Part shown: piece after piece, positions 31,306-41,013 of the stretch | Position numbering within the stretch: the stretch's first letter is position 1 | How the letters are laid out: every line of letters starts with the position of its first letter | From: Planctomycetota bacterium | GTDB lineage: Bacteria > Planctomycetota > UBA1135 > UBA2386 | Reading direction: 5' to 3' | Assembly: GCA_016713175.1 (NCBI GenBank) | Contig: JADJPQ010000001.1 | Location: 1,143,001-1,207,000 of the forward strand | Length of the DNA stretch: 64,000 bases | The notes under the pieces: model-generated | The model's input: only the letters and a program-made list of their open reading frames with translations | Told to the model about the DNA's origin: nothing | Database searches by the model: none | Position numbers and translations under genes: made by a program

Positions 31306-33246
31306 ATGCGTGATCTGAGCCTGCTGTTCCTGGTCTCCGGTTGGTTCGTGGGTGCCGTTGCGCAGGAGCCGCAGGCATCGGTGGCCGAACCGCCGCGGCA
31401 GCGAGAACTCGCCGAGGCCACCGACCGGGTCGTTGCCGAGCTGAAGCTCGACGGTGCGGCACTTTCGGTGCTGGATGGCGGCAAGCTGGTGCACCGCGGC
31501 GTGCATGGGCAGATGACCAGCGAATTCGTGCTGCCGATCGCGTCGGCGAGCAAGTGGCTCGCGGTGGCGACCGTGTTGAGCCTGGTCGACGAGGGCAAAC
31601 TCGACCTCGACCTGCCGGTGACCCGCTATCTGCCGGAATTCGACCACGGCGACCTTGCCGTGATCACGTTGCGGCAGTGTCTGGCATGCACCGCCGGTTT
31701 CGCCGCCGAACGAGGAATGCTGCTCTTGCCGCGGATCAAGACCATGACGGCGATGGCGGCGGAACTGGCCGAGCAATCGCTGCACGCGCGGCCGGGCGAT
31801 GCGTTCCGCTACTCGGGCCTCGGCTTCCAGGTGGCTGCCTGCGCGGCCGAACGCGTCACCGGCCAGACCTGGCACGAACTGTTCGCGACGCGGATCGCCG
31901 CGCCACTCGGCATGACCGCGACGAAGTTCGGTCGGCTGTTGCCGATCGCCGGCGATGCCGGCACGACACCGGTGCCGTGGGTGGCTGGCGGCGCCGAATC
32001 GACGCTCTGCGACTACGAGCGGTTCGTCGCGATGCTGCTGCTTGGTGGCGAACTCGACGGCAAGCGCGTGCTGACAGCAGCCAGTGTTCGCGCGATGCTG
32101 CAGGTGCAGAGTGGCGACGCGGAAGTGCAGCTGCCCGGCGTGTTCGAGGGCAACGACATCCACTACGGGCTCGGCACCTGGATCACCAGCGAGGCCAATG
32201 GCGTGCAGCGCTGCTCCGACCCCGGTGCGTTCGGGTTCACTCCGTGGCTCGATCTAGACCTCGGCATCGGCGGCGTGTTCCTGGTGCGCGATCGGGTGGC
32301 GCGGGTGTTGCCGCGCGTTCGCCCGTTGCAGGACCTGGCGCGCAAGGTTGCCCGCAGCGAGGCGGTGGCCGGTCGCGTCGAGACCATCGAACTTTCGTTC
32401 GGCGGGCGGCAGCGGCGCTACCGTCTGCACGTGCCGGCCGTGCCGCAGGATGCGCGCGGGTTGCCCGTGGTGATGCTGCTGCACGGCGGCGGTGGCAACG
32501 GCGAACAGGTTGCCGAGGCGACCGGCATGGCGCAGCTGGCGGCGCGCGAGGGCTTCGTGCTGGTCTGTCCGGATGGCACCGGCGCGCTGCGCAACCGGCT
32601 GTTGACCTGGAACTCGGGTGGGATCGACGTGTATGCGGCGACCAGGCAGGTCGATGACGTCGGCTTCCTGCGCGCGGTGGTCGCCGATGTCGCGCGCCGC
32701 GTCGCGATCGATCCCGTGCGGATCCACGCGGTCGGGCACAGCAACGGCGCGATGATGTGTCATCGGTTGGCACGCGAGGCGGCGGACGTGTTCGCCTCGG
32801 TCGCCTGCGTCGCCGGTGCGATGAACAGCACGGACGTCGATCCGGGGTCGCCGATCCACGTGCTGATCGTGCACGGCACCGCCGACGAGCACGTGCTCTA
32901 CGACGGCGGGCGGCCCAAGCAAGCGGTCGGTCGTGCCGGCAACCGGGTCGATGCCTCGGTGGCCGCGGCCGTGCAGTACTACCGGGCGCGCAACGGTCTG
33001 GCCGGCGAGCCGAAGGTCCAGGCCGACGGCAAGGTGCGCATCGAGTCGTGGGAACGCGCGGTTCCCGGCACCCAGGAGATCGTGCGCCTGCAGGTGGTCA
33101 CGCTGCAGGGTGGCGGCCATTCCTGGCCCGGTGGCACGCGCCGCGCGCTGGCCGATGCGCCGTTCCCCTTCGCGGCATCGCGGGCGATCTGGGAGTTCTG
33201 CCAGCAGGCTCGGCGACTGCCGGTGCCGGCGGCGGCGCCGCGTTAG
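31306..33246 (+). CDS. Exported beta-lactamase-fold / PHB-depolymerase-like esterase fusion
   Basis: A 646-residue exported protein (signal MRDLSLLFLVSGWFVGAVAQ; start 31306 follows GAGGACGCC, an ATG 15 nt upstream is the alternative). Residues 30-360 are a serine beta-lactamase/EstB-type domain: SxxK is ASASKWLA (about 85), and the Tyr motif is YSGLGF where YSN is usual. Residues 365-640 are an LpqC/PHB depolymerase-like alpha/beta hydrolase: oxyanion loop LLHGGGGNGEQ, nucleophile elbow GHSNGAMM, catalytic His likely in GGGHSWPGG. Both halves are serine hydrolases; the substrate is unknown. The neighbours on the other strand are divergent. Confidence 0.82.
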   Translation: MRDLSLLFLVSGWFVGAVAQEPQASVAEPPRQRELAEATDRVVAELKLDGAALSVLDGGKLVHRGVHGQMTSEFVLPIASASKWLAVATVLSLVDEGKLDLDLPVTRYLPEFDHGDLAVITLRQCLACTAGFAAERGMLLLPRIKTMTAMAAELAEQSLHARPGDAFRYSGLGFQVAACAAERVTGQTWHELFATRIAAPLGMTATKFGRLLPIAGDAGTTPVPWVAGGAESTLCDYERFVAMLLLGGELDGKRVLTAASVRAMLQVQSGDAEVQLPGVFEGNDIHYGLGTWITSEANGVQRCSDPGAFGFTPWLDLDLGIGGVFLVRDRVARVLPRVRPLQDLARKVARSEAVAGRVETIELSFGGRQRRYRLHVPAVPQDARGLPVVMLLHGGGGNGEQVAEATGMAQLAAREGFVLVCPDGTGALRNRLLTWNSGGIDVYAATRQVDDVGFLRAVVADVARRVAIDPVRIHAVGHSNGAMMCHRLAREAADVFASVACVAGAMNSTDVDPGSPIHVLIVHGTADEHVLYDGGRPKQAVGRAGNRVDASVAAAVQYYRARNGLAGEPKVQADGKVRIESWERAVPGTQEIVRLQVVTLQGGGHSWPGGTRRALADAPFPFAASRAIWEFCQQARRLPVPAAAPR

Positions 33247-33253
33247 CTCGCGG

Positions 33254-34871
33254 TCACCACAGCAGCCGGAAGCGCCACGTCGTGCCGTCGTGGCCGGTCA
33301 GTGTGCGAACCCGATCGAGATGGTGTTCGCGCAGCGCCGCGGTGATCCGTGCCAGCTCCTCGTCATCGCGCAACTTGGACATCGCGTCGATCGGGAACGG
33401 CAGCATCTCCTCGGCCATGTCGCCGAACACCGACAGCATCTTCAGTGCCAACGGCACATCGGCGAGCGCGGCACCGTTGCCTCCGGCCGGCGCGTAGCGG
33501 GCCAGATCGGGCCACGGCAGGGTGGGAGCGCTCGCCGGGGCGCCTGCTTTCGCACCGGCGGCATCCAGCCGGGCGTGGATCGCCGCTTCGGCGCCGTCGC
33601 CGTGACCGCACAGCAACATGCCGTTGCCGACCGCGATCAGCAGATCACCGGTGAACATGCCGCCGTACCGCCAGATCTCGATGCCGGCATGCGTGGTCGT
33701 CGCCTCGCGTTGCAGGAACGGCTTCGACCTGTCCAGCAGCGTCGTGAAGCCGGTCCTGAACTTCGCGTCGTCGCGCAGCCGCATCGCGAACAGTAACGTC
33801 GGCCGCACCACCGTCCAGCAATCGGTCGAAGGCGCCGGTCAGCAGGTAGTCGGTCGCCGCGAACGCCAGGATGTCGTCGATCGGGTCGATGCCCAGTTCG
33901 TCGACCGACTTCTTGCGAACCGCCTCGGGGGGTTCGTCCGAGAACGCCGCGACCAGCTTCTCGCCGGCGAGCCACAGTGCGACGAGGTCGACGTGTCCGG
34001 CCTTCCACGACGCTTCGGTCGGCATCGGAATCAGGAACGTCGACGGTGCCTTGGCGGCCGGGAACAGCGCGCCGAGCAGGCCGCGATCGCCATCGCCGAA
34101 CACGAGCCTCGGCTCCAGGACGATGTGTGGGCCGGCCGCGCCGCAGTGCAGTTCGATGGTGCGCAGCGCGTTGGCACCCAGGGCGGCGAGTTCTTTCGCG
34201 TTGTTGCCTGCGTTCGTCGCGGCGAGGATCGCCGGCATGTCGAAACGGAGCGACATCGCCAGCGCGTCCGGCCGCAGGGCCGATGGCGCCGGCATGGCCA
34301 GCACTTCGGCGCGCGCGGCGGCGAGGTCGGCTGCGGGTGTCATCGCCATCAGGATGCGGCCGTCGTGCAGCCACGGCGCCAGCAGGGTCTCCTGATCGCG
34401 AGTGATGCTCTGCACTTCGACGTCGCCGACCGTGATCGTCTGCCACGGTTGCTCCGCGAGTCCGGCCAGCAGCGAACGCAGATCCGCCGTCAGTGCGGCC
34501 ATGTCGGTGCGGCCGTCGGGGCCGAACGCGATGGCAGCGGTCATCGGCTGGTGCCGTCGATCGCCGACGAGGCGCAGGGCAACGTGCACCGTGCCGCCGT
34601 AGTCGAGCAGCCGCTGTCGTGCGGCCGCGAAGGCCGCGCCCTCGACGCCCAGCAGGTGGCGCCAGATGCCCTCGAGCTGCTCGGCGCCGTCGCTCCACAA
34701 AGCGCGACCGGCAGCGGAGGCGAGCAGGCTGCCGAGATTGGTTGGACCCAGCCGCTGGCGCCAACCGGCGGGGCCGACGGTCGTGAGTTCGCAAGCTGGG
34801 GGACTGACGACGGCCGTCTGCGCCGCGATCGGCAGCGCGCAGCACAACCACGCGAGGGCGGTTCTGGTCAT
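33254..34871 (-). pseudogene. Frameshifted exported protein of unknown function
   Basis: Two overlapping minus-strand frames complete each other. The first runs from ATG 34871 (signal MTRTALAWLCCALPIAAQ) and is family-like to about GAFDRLLDG near 33815. The protein then continues in another frame as RPTLLFAMRLRDDAKFRTGF to the stop at 33254. Joining them needs one base to be skipped around 33805-33816, in the GGTGGTGCGG stretch. Together they would give about 538 residues. It may be a sequencing error, a recent pseudogene or, less likely, programmed +1 shifting. No catalytic motif seen; the layout recalls DUF3352-type proteins. Confidence 0.65.
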
Positions 34872-34925
34872 GGAGCCTCGTGGCCGGTCGTAGCGCCGGC
34901 ACCGTTGGTGTTGTGCAGCGACCAG

Positions 34926-35372
34926 TCAGATCCGCTGTTCGTACGTCTGGCCGTTCGGGCAGGTGTACTGCTCGACGCGGACCCACCGGGCCACGCCGTT
35001 CTGCACCACGTACTCGTAGCGGACCGACGTCAGCGTGCAGCCCTCGAGCAGGCGTTCGTCATCCGTGCCACCGCCACCGCCACCGCCGGTTCCGATCGGC
35101 GGGATGCGACCGCCTGAGATCGGCGATGGTGCTGCCGCCATGCGGGCTGCCGGAGTCGAACTCGGGCGTTCACCGCAGCGCCGCAGCTCCTTGGTGATCC
35201 GGGCGAGCAGTTCCTCGATCATTGGCGGCGTCGGGCTGGCCGCCGCGAGGTTGCGCAGATCGATGCTGACCAGCGATTGGTGCAGCTGTGGGGCGGGCCG
35301 GGGGTTCGGCTTGCCGCCGCCCTTGTCGGGTTTGCCGTGTTTCTTCGAACGCGAGGATTCGGCTTCGGTCAT
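34926..35372 (-). CDS. Small protein downstream of kinase gene, unknown function
   Basis: A 148-residue soluble protein without a signal peptide. It has a Lys/Gly/Pro-rich N-terminus (SRSKKHGKPDKGGGKPNP), a short helix (MIEELLARITKELRRCG), a Gly-rich linker (GTGGGGGGG) and a beta-like C-terminus with two Cys (LEGCTLTSVRYEYVV; YTCPNGQTYEQ). It starts 35 nt after the kinase-FGE stop on the same strand, so it probably belongs to the sigma/kinase operon and could be a substrate or partner. I do not recognise the family. Confidence 0.6.
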   Translation of the reverse strand: MTEAESSRSKKHGKPDKGGGKPNPRPAPQLHQSLVSIDLRNLAAASPTPPMIEELLARITKELRRCGERPSSTPAARMAAAPSPISGGRIPPIGTGGGGGGGTDDERLLEGCTLTSVRYEYVVQNGVARWVRVEQYTCPNGQTYEQRI

Positions 35373-35407
35373 GGCTTGCTCCGGAACAGGAGGGCGGCAG
35401 TATCGCT

Positions 35408-37756
35408 TCAGCGGCCACTACGGGCACACCGGAACCCGACATTCGAGGCAAAGGCCTCCGGGAAGTACGGATGTTCGACGAGGCAGGTGAAGTCGTCGAT
35501 GCTGTCGCGGTGGCTGTTGCCGCGGACCACGCGTTCGCCGTGGGGCAATGGCTGGCCGGGCAGTGGCGTCCGGTTGCGGAGCGAGAACAGGTCGCTGGTC
35601 CACTCGCGGACATTGCCGGCCAGGTGCACGACCCCCTGCTCGGTCTCGTCGTCGCCGGCCTGGGCTGCCGATCGCTGTGGCACTTCGGCCTGATCGAGCC
35701 GCGCCGTCGTCCGCGGCGGTGCCAGCGCGGCATCGATGTCGGTCCGATCGCCGCCCCACGGGAACCGCTGACCACTGCTGCCGCGAACGGCGATCTCGTA
35801 CTCGAGGCTGGTCGGCAGCCGCTTGCCCGCCCAGGCGGCATAGGCCGTTGCGTCGAACCAGCTGACGTGCGTGACCGGCACGTCGAGCAGGGCGGCGGGC
35901 GGCGTCGCGCCCTGCCAATGCGGCGGCGGCACGTGCGACGTCGCCGCGCAGAACCTCGCATACTCGCCGTTGGTGACCTCGTGCCGATCGAGCCAGAACG
36001 CGGGTGCCGTCAGCGTCTGCGCTGGCAATGACGGGAGGTTGGCGACCTCGCCTTGGCCGACCTGGGCCTGGTCGACCGGGATCTTCACCATGTCGGCCAG
36101 AGCCTCGAGATCCGCGACCAACTTCACGTCGACCACGACCGGGTCCTCGGCACCGAGGATCACGAACGGCTCGGCCAGACCGATCGGACCAGCATCGACG
36201 AACAGTCGATAGTCGCCGGGCGGCAAGTCGAACGTCGGGTCGGCGCTGCTGGCGACGAACTCGTGCAGTTGCTCCTCGGTCTCGCCTGGGCGCCCACCCA
36301 TCCTGGTAGCCCGGATCCGCGTACCGGCCGGCACGCCGCGCAGTTGCACTTCCCGTTCGCCTTGCAGATGGCGGATGCGGCGCTCGATCCGCGGCTCGGG
36401 CCGCAGGCCGTTGGCAAACTCCAGGTTGCGGATCGCCAGGTTCTTCTGACCATTGGCTGCCGCTTCGTCGGCGGCGATCAACAGGCGCTCGCGCTCGCGT
36501 TCGCGTTCGGCAGCGGCGACCGTGAAGCCGGTCAGGGCCGTGATCGCGATGGCGCTGGCGACGACCAGCGACTTCCGGTGACGGACCAGCCAATGGCCGA
36601 CGCGCTTCAGCGGTCCGGGCGTGCGGGCGTGCACGCGTTCGAAGCTCAAGAACCGACGCAGATCGGCGGCCATCTCGCCGGCGGTTGCATACCGTTGCTC
36701 GGGGCGCTTGCTCAGCGCCCGCAGCACGATGCCCTGCAGTTCCTCCGGGATGTCCGGATTGCGCCGCCGCGGCCACGGGGTCGGATCGCGTTCGATGCTG
36801 CGGATCACCGCTGGCGACGATGGCCCCGAGAACGGCAGGCTCAGGGTCAGCAGTTCGTACAGCGTCACGCCGAGCGAGTAGATGTCGGTGCGCCAGTCGA
36901 CGCGCGTGGCGCCGGCCCGGACCATCTCCGGGCTCATGTAGTGCAGCGTGCCGATCTGGTCGCCGGACCGCGACAGCGATGGGTCCTGCTTGCCGACCGC
37001 CAGTCCGAAGTCGAGCAGCCGCGGCTGCAGATCGCCGTCGATCAGCACGTTCTGCGGCTTGACGTCGCGGTGGACGATGTCATGGTCGTGGGCGTGCTGC
37101 AGCGCTTCGGCCAGGCTGGCGCAGAGGCGGGCGATGGCGCCGTAGTAGCCCAGCCGGCCGAGCGGTTCGTGACTGCGTGGCGACGACGTGCCGTCGTCGG
37201 GGCGGTCGTCGAGCAGCCGGCGCACATGCGCGCTGAGATCGCAATCCTGCAGACTGCCGGGCGGCTCTTGGCGCAGATGGCTCAGCACCTGCCCGAGATC
37301 GACGCCGGCGACATAGTCCATGACCAGGCACGGCAGGCCGTTCCAGGAGCCGCGGGCGCGGACGGCGACGATTCCCGGATGCTGCAGCCGCCGACCCAGC
37401 AGCACTTCGCGCTCGAAGCGGGCCCGGCGCTCGGCATCGTGCGCGAACGGCGCGGTCAGCACCTTGATGGCGACCCGGGTCCGGGTCTCCGGATCGACCG
37501 CCAGGTGTACTTCGCCCATGCCGCCGCGGCCGAGCAGTCGCTCGACCTCGTACTCGATACCGTCGGCGATGACGGTCCGTTCGACCGGCGCCGCGCCGTG
37601 CAACGCGTCGAGATCGGCCATCGTCGACAGCGTCTCGAGCAACTCGCCTTCGATGTCGGGATGGCGAGCCGCGAACGCCGCCGGATCCGGCGCCTGGCCG
37701 CTGGCGCGCAGGTCGAGCCATTCGGCCAGCGCGTCGTCGAGCCGTTCGTCGCTCAT
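35408..37756 (-). CDS. Membrane Ser/Thr kinase fused to FGE-sulfatase (formylglycine-generating-like) domain
   Basis: A 782-residue protein. The kinase domain (about 68-365) has Gly loop LLGRGGMGEVHLA, VAIK lysine, catalytic HRDVKPQNVL, DFGLAV and IGTLHYMSPE. One membrane helix lies at about 395-415 (SLVVASAIAITALTGFTVAA), then a short coiled coil, a PEGA-like beta region (VQLRGVPAGTRIRATRMGG) and a C-terminal FGE-sulfatase domain (about 560-782: FWLDRHEVTNGEYARFC, WFDATAYAAWAGKRLPTSLE, LAGNVREWTSD, RGNSHRDS). The catalytic Cys pair of true FGE is not seen, so the domain is likely for binding. It begins 8 nt after the ECF sigma stop. Confidence 0.92.
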   Translation of the reverse strand: MSDERLDDALAEWLDLRASGQAPDPAAFAARHPDIEGELLETLSTMADLDALHGAAPVERTVIADGIEYEVERLLGRGGMGEVHLAVDPETRTRVAIKVLTAPFAHDAERRARFEREVLLGRRLQHPGIVAVRARGSWNGLPCLVMDYVAGVDLGQVLSHLRQEPPGSLQDCDLSAHVRRLLDDRPDDGTSSPRSHEPLGRLGYYGAIARLCASLAEALQHAHDHDIVHRDVKPQNVLIDGDLQPRLLDFGLAVGKQDPSLSRSGDQIGTLHYMSPEMVRAGATRVDWRTDIYSLGVTLYELLTLSLPFSGPSSPAVIRSIERDPTPWPRRRNPDIPEELQGIVLRALSKRPEQRYATAGEMAADLRRFLSFERVHARTPGPLKRVGHWLVRHRKSLVVASAIAITALTGFTVAAAERERERERLLIAADEAAANGQKNLAIRNLEFANGLRPEPRIERRIRHLQGEREVQLRGVPAGTRIRATRMGGRPGETEEQLHEFVASSADPTFDLPPGDYRLFVDAGPIGLAEPFVILGAEDPVVVDVKLVADLEALADMVKIPVDQAQVGQGEVANLPSLPAQTLTAPAFWLDRHEVTNGEYARFCAATSHVPPPHWQGATPPAALLDVPVTHVSWFDATAYAAWAGKRLPTSLEYEIAVRGSSGQRFPWGGDRTDIDAALAPPRTTARLDQAEVPQRSAAQAGDDETEQGVVHLAGNVREWTSDLFSLRNRTPLPGQPLPHGERVVRGNSHRDSIDDFTCLVEHPYFPEAFASNVGFRCARSGR

Positions 37757-37764
37757 GGCGTGAC

Positions 37765-38394
37765 TCAGGCCGTTCCCGACTTGCCTTGCATCCCGTCGAG
37801 GATCTGCCGGCAGGCCTTGATGGCTCGTTCGAGTTCCTTGCGCACAGTGCTCGGCTTGCGCCCGGTGCGGACCGCGATGTCGGTCAGGCGCAGCCGTTCG
37901 AACTGCACCAACTGCAGGATCTCGCGGTGGTGCGGCTTCAATTGCGCGATCGCTCGATGCAATAGCGAGGCGTCCTCCTTGCGGCGGACGATCGACGACG
38001 GGCCGGGTTCGTCGTCCTTGACGCGATCGCGCAGCGACGTGGTGATGCCGCTCTGGCTGGTGGCGGTGTTGGCTTCCAGCGACACCGCGGTGCCGCGCTT
38101 CCGCGTGCCCAGATGCCGCCGACGCAGGTCGATCACGACATTGCGGACGATCGTCGTCAGCCAGCCGCGGAACGAACCCAGGGTGTCGAAGTCAGCATGC
38201 CCGATGCTGCGCACGACCCGCAGACGGGTCTCCTGCAGCACGTCCTCGGGTTCGAGCAGACTGCGCAGCGAGGAATCGAGCTGGCGTTGGACCTGGGCGG
38301 CCAGGAACTCCTGTTCGTGCAGCAACAGATGATCGAGCGCCGTGGCGTCGCCCTGGCGGGCTCTACGCAGCACGGGGTCGAGGTCTTGGGTCAT
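37765..38394 (-). CDS. ECF-type RNA polymerase sigma factor (kinase-associated)
   Basis: A 209-residue sigma-70 family protein read from MTQDLDPVLRRARQGDATAL (ATG 38394; ATG 38409 is the alternative). Region 2 shows PEDVLQETRLRVVRSI and GSFRGWLTTIVRNVVIDL; region 4 shows LKPHHREILQLVQFERL and LTDIAVRTGRKPSTVRKEL. It lies 8 nt upstream of the kinase-FGE gene. ECF sigma plus membrane kinase pairs are a known Planctomycetota arrangement in which the kinase is thought to control the sigma factor instead of an anti-sigma; that link is inferred here. Confidence 0.93.
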   Translation of the reverse strand: MTQDLDPVLRRARQGDATALDHLLLHEQEFLAAQVQRQLDSSLRSLLEPEDVLQETRLRVVRSIGHADFDTLGSFRGWLTTIVRNVVIDLRRRHLGTRKRGTAVSLEANTATSQSGITTSLRDRVKDDEPGPSSIVRRKEDASLLHRAIAQLKPHHREILQLVQFERLRLTDIAVRTGRKPSTVRKELERAIKACRQILDGMQGKSGTA

Positions 38395-38506
38395 GGCAGC
38401 AACGGGCATGCTAGGGAACAGAACGGGCGATTGCCGCCGCTGTGACCGCAGCGTGCCGTTGGTTGCTCCAGAATGCCACAAGTCATTTTATGGAGGTATC
38501 TTGTGT

Positions 38507-39418
38507 CTATCCAAGCCACGACCATCGATCTGGCGTGGTGCCGTCGAACAGGCCGAAGAACGCATGTTGGACCGCCTTCGTGACTGGCCCGGCCTTGCCA
38601 TTGCCGACCTGGATCCGATCGACCGAGCGGACCGGCGTCACCTCGGCCGCGGTGCCGGTCAGGAACACCTCATCGGCGGCATACAGCATCTCGCGCGGCA
38701 GCCGTGCTTCCCGGACGTCGTAGCCGAGGTACCGCGCCAGCGCGATCACCGAGTCGCGAGTGATGCCGAGCAGGATCGAACTGCTGTGGTCGGGGGTGTA
38801 GATGACGCCGTGCTTGATCAGGAACACGTTCTCGCCGGACGCTTCGCTGATGGTGCCGTCGGCGCACAGCGCGAGGCCTTCGGCATAACCGTTCCGTTTG
38901 GCCTCGAGGCGGATCAACTGCGAACTGAGGTAGTTGCCGGCGGCCTTGGCCATCGCCGGCAGGGTGTTGGGCGCGACGCGTTGCCAGCTCGACACGCAGA
39001 CGTCGATGCCTTCGTCCGCGGCTTTGCCGGCGGTCAGGTACTTGCCCCAATCCCACGTGGCGATGATGGTCTCGACCGGACAGTTGGTGGGATCGAGGCC
39101 CATGGTGCCGTAGCCGCGATAGGTCAGCGGGCGGACGTAGGCCTGGGTCATCGCGTTCTTGCTGACCAGTTCGCGGCAGGCCTGTTCGAGCTGGGTCTGG
39201 GTCCAGCGCATCGGCATGCAGTACGCGCGCGCCGATTCGAGCAGGCGCTGGATGTGGGCGTCGAGGCGGAAGAAGCGCAGGCCGTGTGGGGTGGCGTAGG
39301 CGCGGATGCCCTCGAACACGGCTGAGCCGTAGTGCAGCGCGTGCGACATCACGTGGGTGGTCGCCGAGGCCCAGGGCACGTACTCGCCGTCTCGCCAGAT
39401 CCATTCGGTCGGTTGCAT
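38507..39418 (-). CDS. ilvE: Branched-chain amino acid aminotransferase
   Basis: A 303-residue class IV PLP aminotransferase that interconverts branched-chain amino acids and 2-oxoacids. ATG 39418 (MQPTEWIWRDGEYVPWASA) is the family N-terminus. Signatures: HALHYGSAVFEGIRAYATPH, the PLP-Lys region APNTLPAMAKAAGNYLSSQ, then EGLALCADGTISEASGENVF and TRDSVIALARYLGYDV. Length matches E. coli IlvE (about 309). It is followed by 112 nt before the sigma gene; probably a single-gene unit. Confidence 0.95.
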   Translation of the reverse strand: MQPTEWIWRDGEYVPWASATTHVMSHALHYGSAVFEGIRAYATPHGLRFFRLDAHIQRLLESARAYCMPMRWTQTQLEQACRELVSKNAMTQAYVRPLTYRGYGTMGLDPTNCPVETIIATWDWGKYLTAGKAADEGIDVCVSSWQRVAPNTLPAMAKAAGNYLSSQLIRLEAKRNGYAEGLALCADGTISEASGENVFLIKHGVIYTPDHSSSILLGITRDSVIALARYLGYDVREARLPREMLYAADEVFLTGTAAEVTPVRSVDRIQVGNGKAGPVTKAVQHAFFGLFDGTTPDRWSWLG

Positions 39419-39676
39419 GGTTGTCGACAGCGTACGGCGCCGATCGGTGCCGGGCATCCGCCAAATGGCGTGTCGGTCGTGCCTGAAGTCGCGGCGCCGG
39501 GCTTGGGCAGCCCGCTGGTCGGTGCCGGCGACGGCGGCGCGGCCATCGTCTGCCACCTGCGAAGCCGGCTTCGGGTGGCCGTCGCTGCGCGCAGGAGCAC
39601 TGTGTGTCGATCCTGGATCCCGAAGTCGGCCGGTGATCGTGCTGCGCCGGGAACCGCCCGCCTCGCCACACCCGCG

Positions 39677-40726
39677 TCACTGCTGCTGCAATTCGACCAT
39701 CGCCTTGCCCATCGCTTCGCCGATGTTCATGTAGGTCTCGGCGTTGCCGCCGTAGTGGTCGTTCGAGGCGCCGCCCTTGGACAGCGGGTGGCTGTAGACC
39801 GTGGCGACGTTGCCGGCGAACCGAGGGTACTTCCCGGACTTCCCATCGACCGCGAGCATCGCCTCGAGGATCAGGCCATCGTTGCTCGCGGCACCTTTCG
39901 CCGTCTGGCCCAGCGTTGCCAGCACGAACTTCGCCTTCGGGGCGTCGAAGTCCTTGCGCAGTTGCTCGATCAGGCGGACGAGGTTCGCCTCGTACTTGTG
40001 GGCGTGCGCGTCCTGGTAGCGATCCTTGTCGCCCTGCCACCAGAAGAAGCCGGCGATCTCGTAGCGGTTCGCGCCGGGGTAGTACTCGCCGAGCTTCTCC
40101 AGCACCAGTTTGCAGCGGGCGATGTCGCCGTCGTACTGCATGCCGGCGTACCACTGGATCGGTTTGGGTTCGGTCCCCTTGTCCCAGCAGTCCGGCGAGT
40201 CCTTGTACCCCGCGTAGATCTTGCCGTCGTACTCATGGCGCTCGGAGCCCGGCGGCAGGAGGTCCCAGCCAAGCGAACGGTTGCCGATGCAGCTCTTCAG
40301 CAGCAGTACCGGCTTGTCGATGGCATGCCCCAGGCGGTGGCCGATGCCGACCTCGGGTCCGATCTTGCCATCGTTGACGGTGAGGAACTCGTTCTGGTGG
40401 ACTTTCATCGGGCCCGTGCCGCTGCCCATGACGCGTACGTTGCGGACGTCCTGGCGTTCGGTCCACTTGCCATCGTCGTCGACGAGCCAGGGGTAGAGCC
40501 CCTTCGCCTTCACCGCGACCTCGAGCGAGCCCTGGCCGCCCTGGACCTTGCCGAAGCCCAGCATGTTGGACTGGCCCAGCAGGATGTAGACCTGCACCGG
40601 TTCGCTGAGGTTCGCGGGTTTGCCGTCGGGGTCGGGCAAGGAGTCCTGGGCGAAGGCTTGTGGCGCAGCCGAGGCCAACACGAGAGCAACCAGCAGGGGA
40701 TGGCGCGCGGGGTTCGTGGATCTCAT
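39677..40726 (-). CDS. Exported sialate O-acetylesterase-like (SGNH) carbohydrate esterase
   Basis: A 349-residue exported protein (MRSTNPARHPLLVALVLASA, cleaved near AFAQ; ATG 40726). SGNH block I is VYILLGQSNMLGFGK (Ser at about 58), block II-like ALLLKSCIGNRSLGWD is seen as LLKSCIGNRSLGWDLL, and FFWWQGDKDRYQD corresponds to the conserved WWQGESD of sialate O-acetylesterase/DUF303 proteins. The C-terminal GGASNDHYGGNAETY may hold the catalytic Asp/His pair. It would deacetylate carbohydrates outside the cytoplasm. 258 nt to ilvE downstream hold nothing recognised. Confidence 0.82.
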   Translation of the reverse strand: MRSTNPARHPLLVALVLASAAPQAFAQDSLPDPDGKPANLSEPVQVYILLGQSNMLGFGKVQGGQGSLEVAVKAKGLYPWLVDDDGKWTERQDVRNVRVMGSGTGPMKVHQNEFLTVNDGKIGPEVGIGHRLGHAIDKPVLLLKSCIGNRSLGWDLLPPGSERHEYDGKIYAGYKDSPDCWDKGTEPKPIQWYAGMQYDGDIARCKLVLEKLGEYYPGANRYEIAGFFWWQGDKDRYQDAHAHKYEANLVRLIEQLRKDFDAPKAKFVLATLGQTAKGAASNDGLILEAMLAVDGKSGKYPRFAGNVATVYSHPLSKGGASNDHYGGNAETYMNIGEAMGKAMVELQQQ

Positions 40727-41013
40727 GGCGATGGCGTCTGGCCGCGCATGGCGGCATGGAACGACGATTGTGCCGAGCCCGCGGGTTCGAAGCACTCTCC
40801 GGAGGCGGACCGCGCGCCTGACGGCTGCCGGCTCGGAGTTCCGATGTCGGCCAGGCCGCGTCGGCGAGGTCAGATTGCTGCGGCGTGCAAAGCCCATGGA
40901 AGATTCCCGTCGGTTGGCCCGCTACGCTGCCGCCCTGGACGCCTTGTCGGGTCCGAGCTTCGGCCCGGGGTCGTCCGCATGTCTCCAACAACGGTCAGAG
41001 GAGCGATTTCCCA

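Noticed and set aside
36465..36520. Glu-Arg repeat in the kinase after the membrane helix
   Set aside because: Short alternating charged stretch that fits a juxtamembrane coiled coil; no unusual tandem repeat at DNA level.
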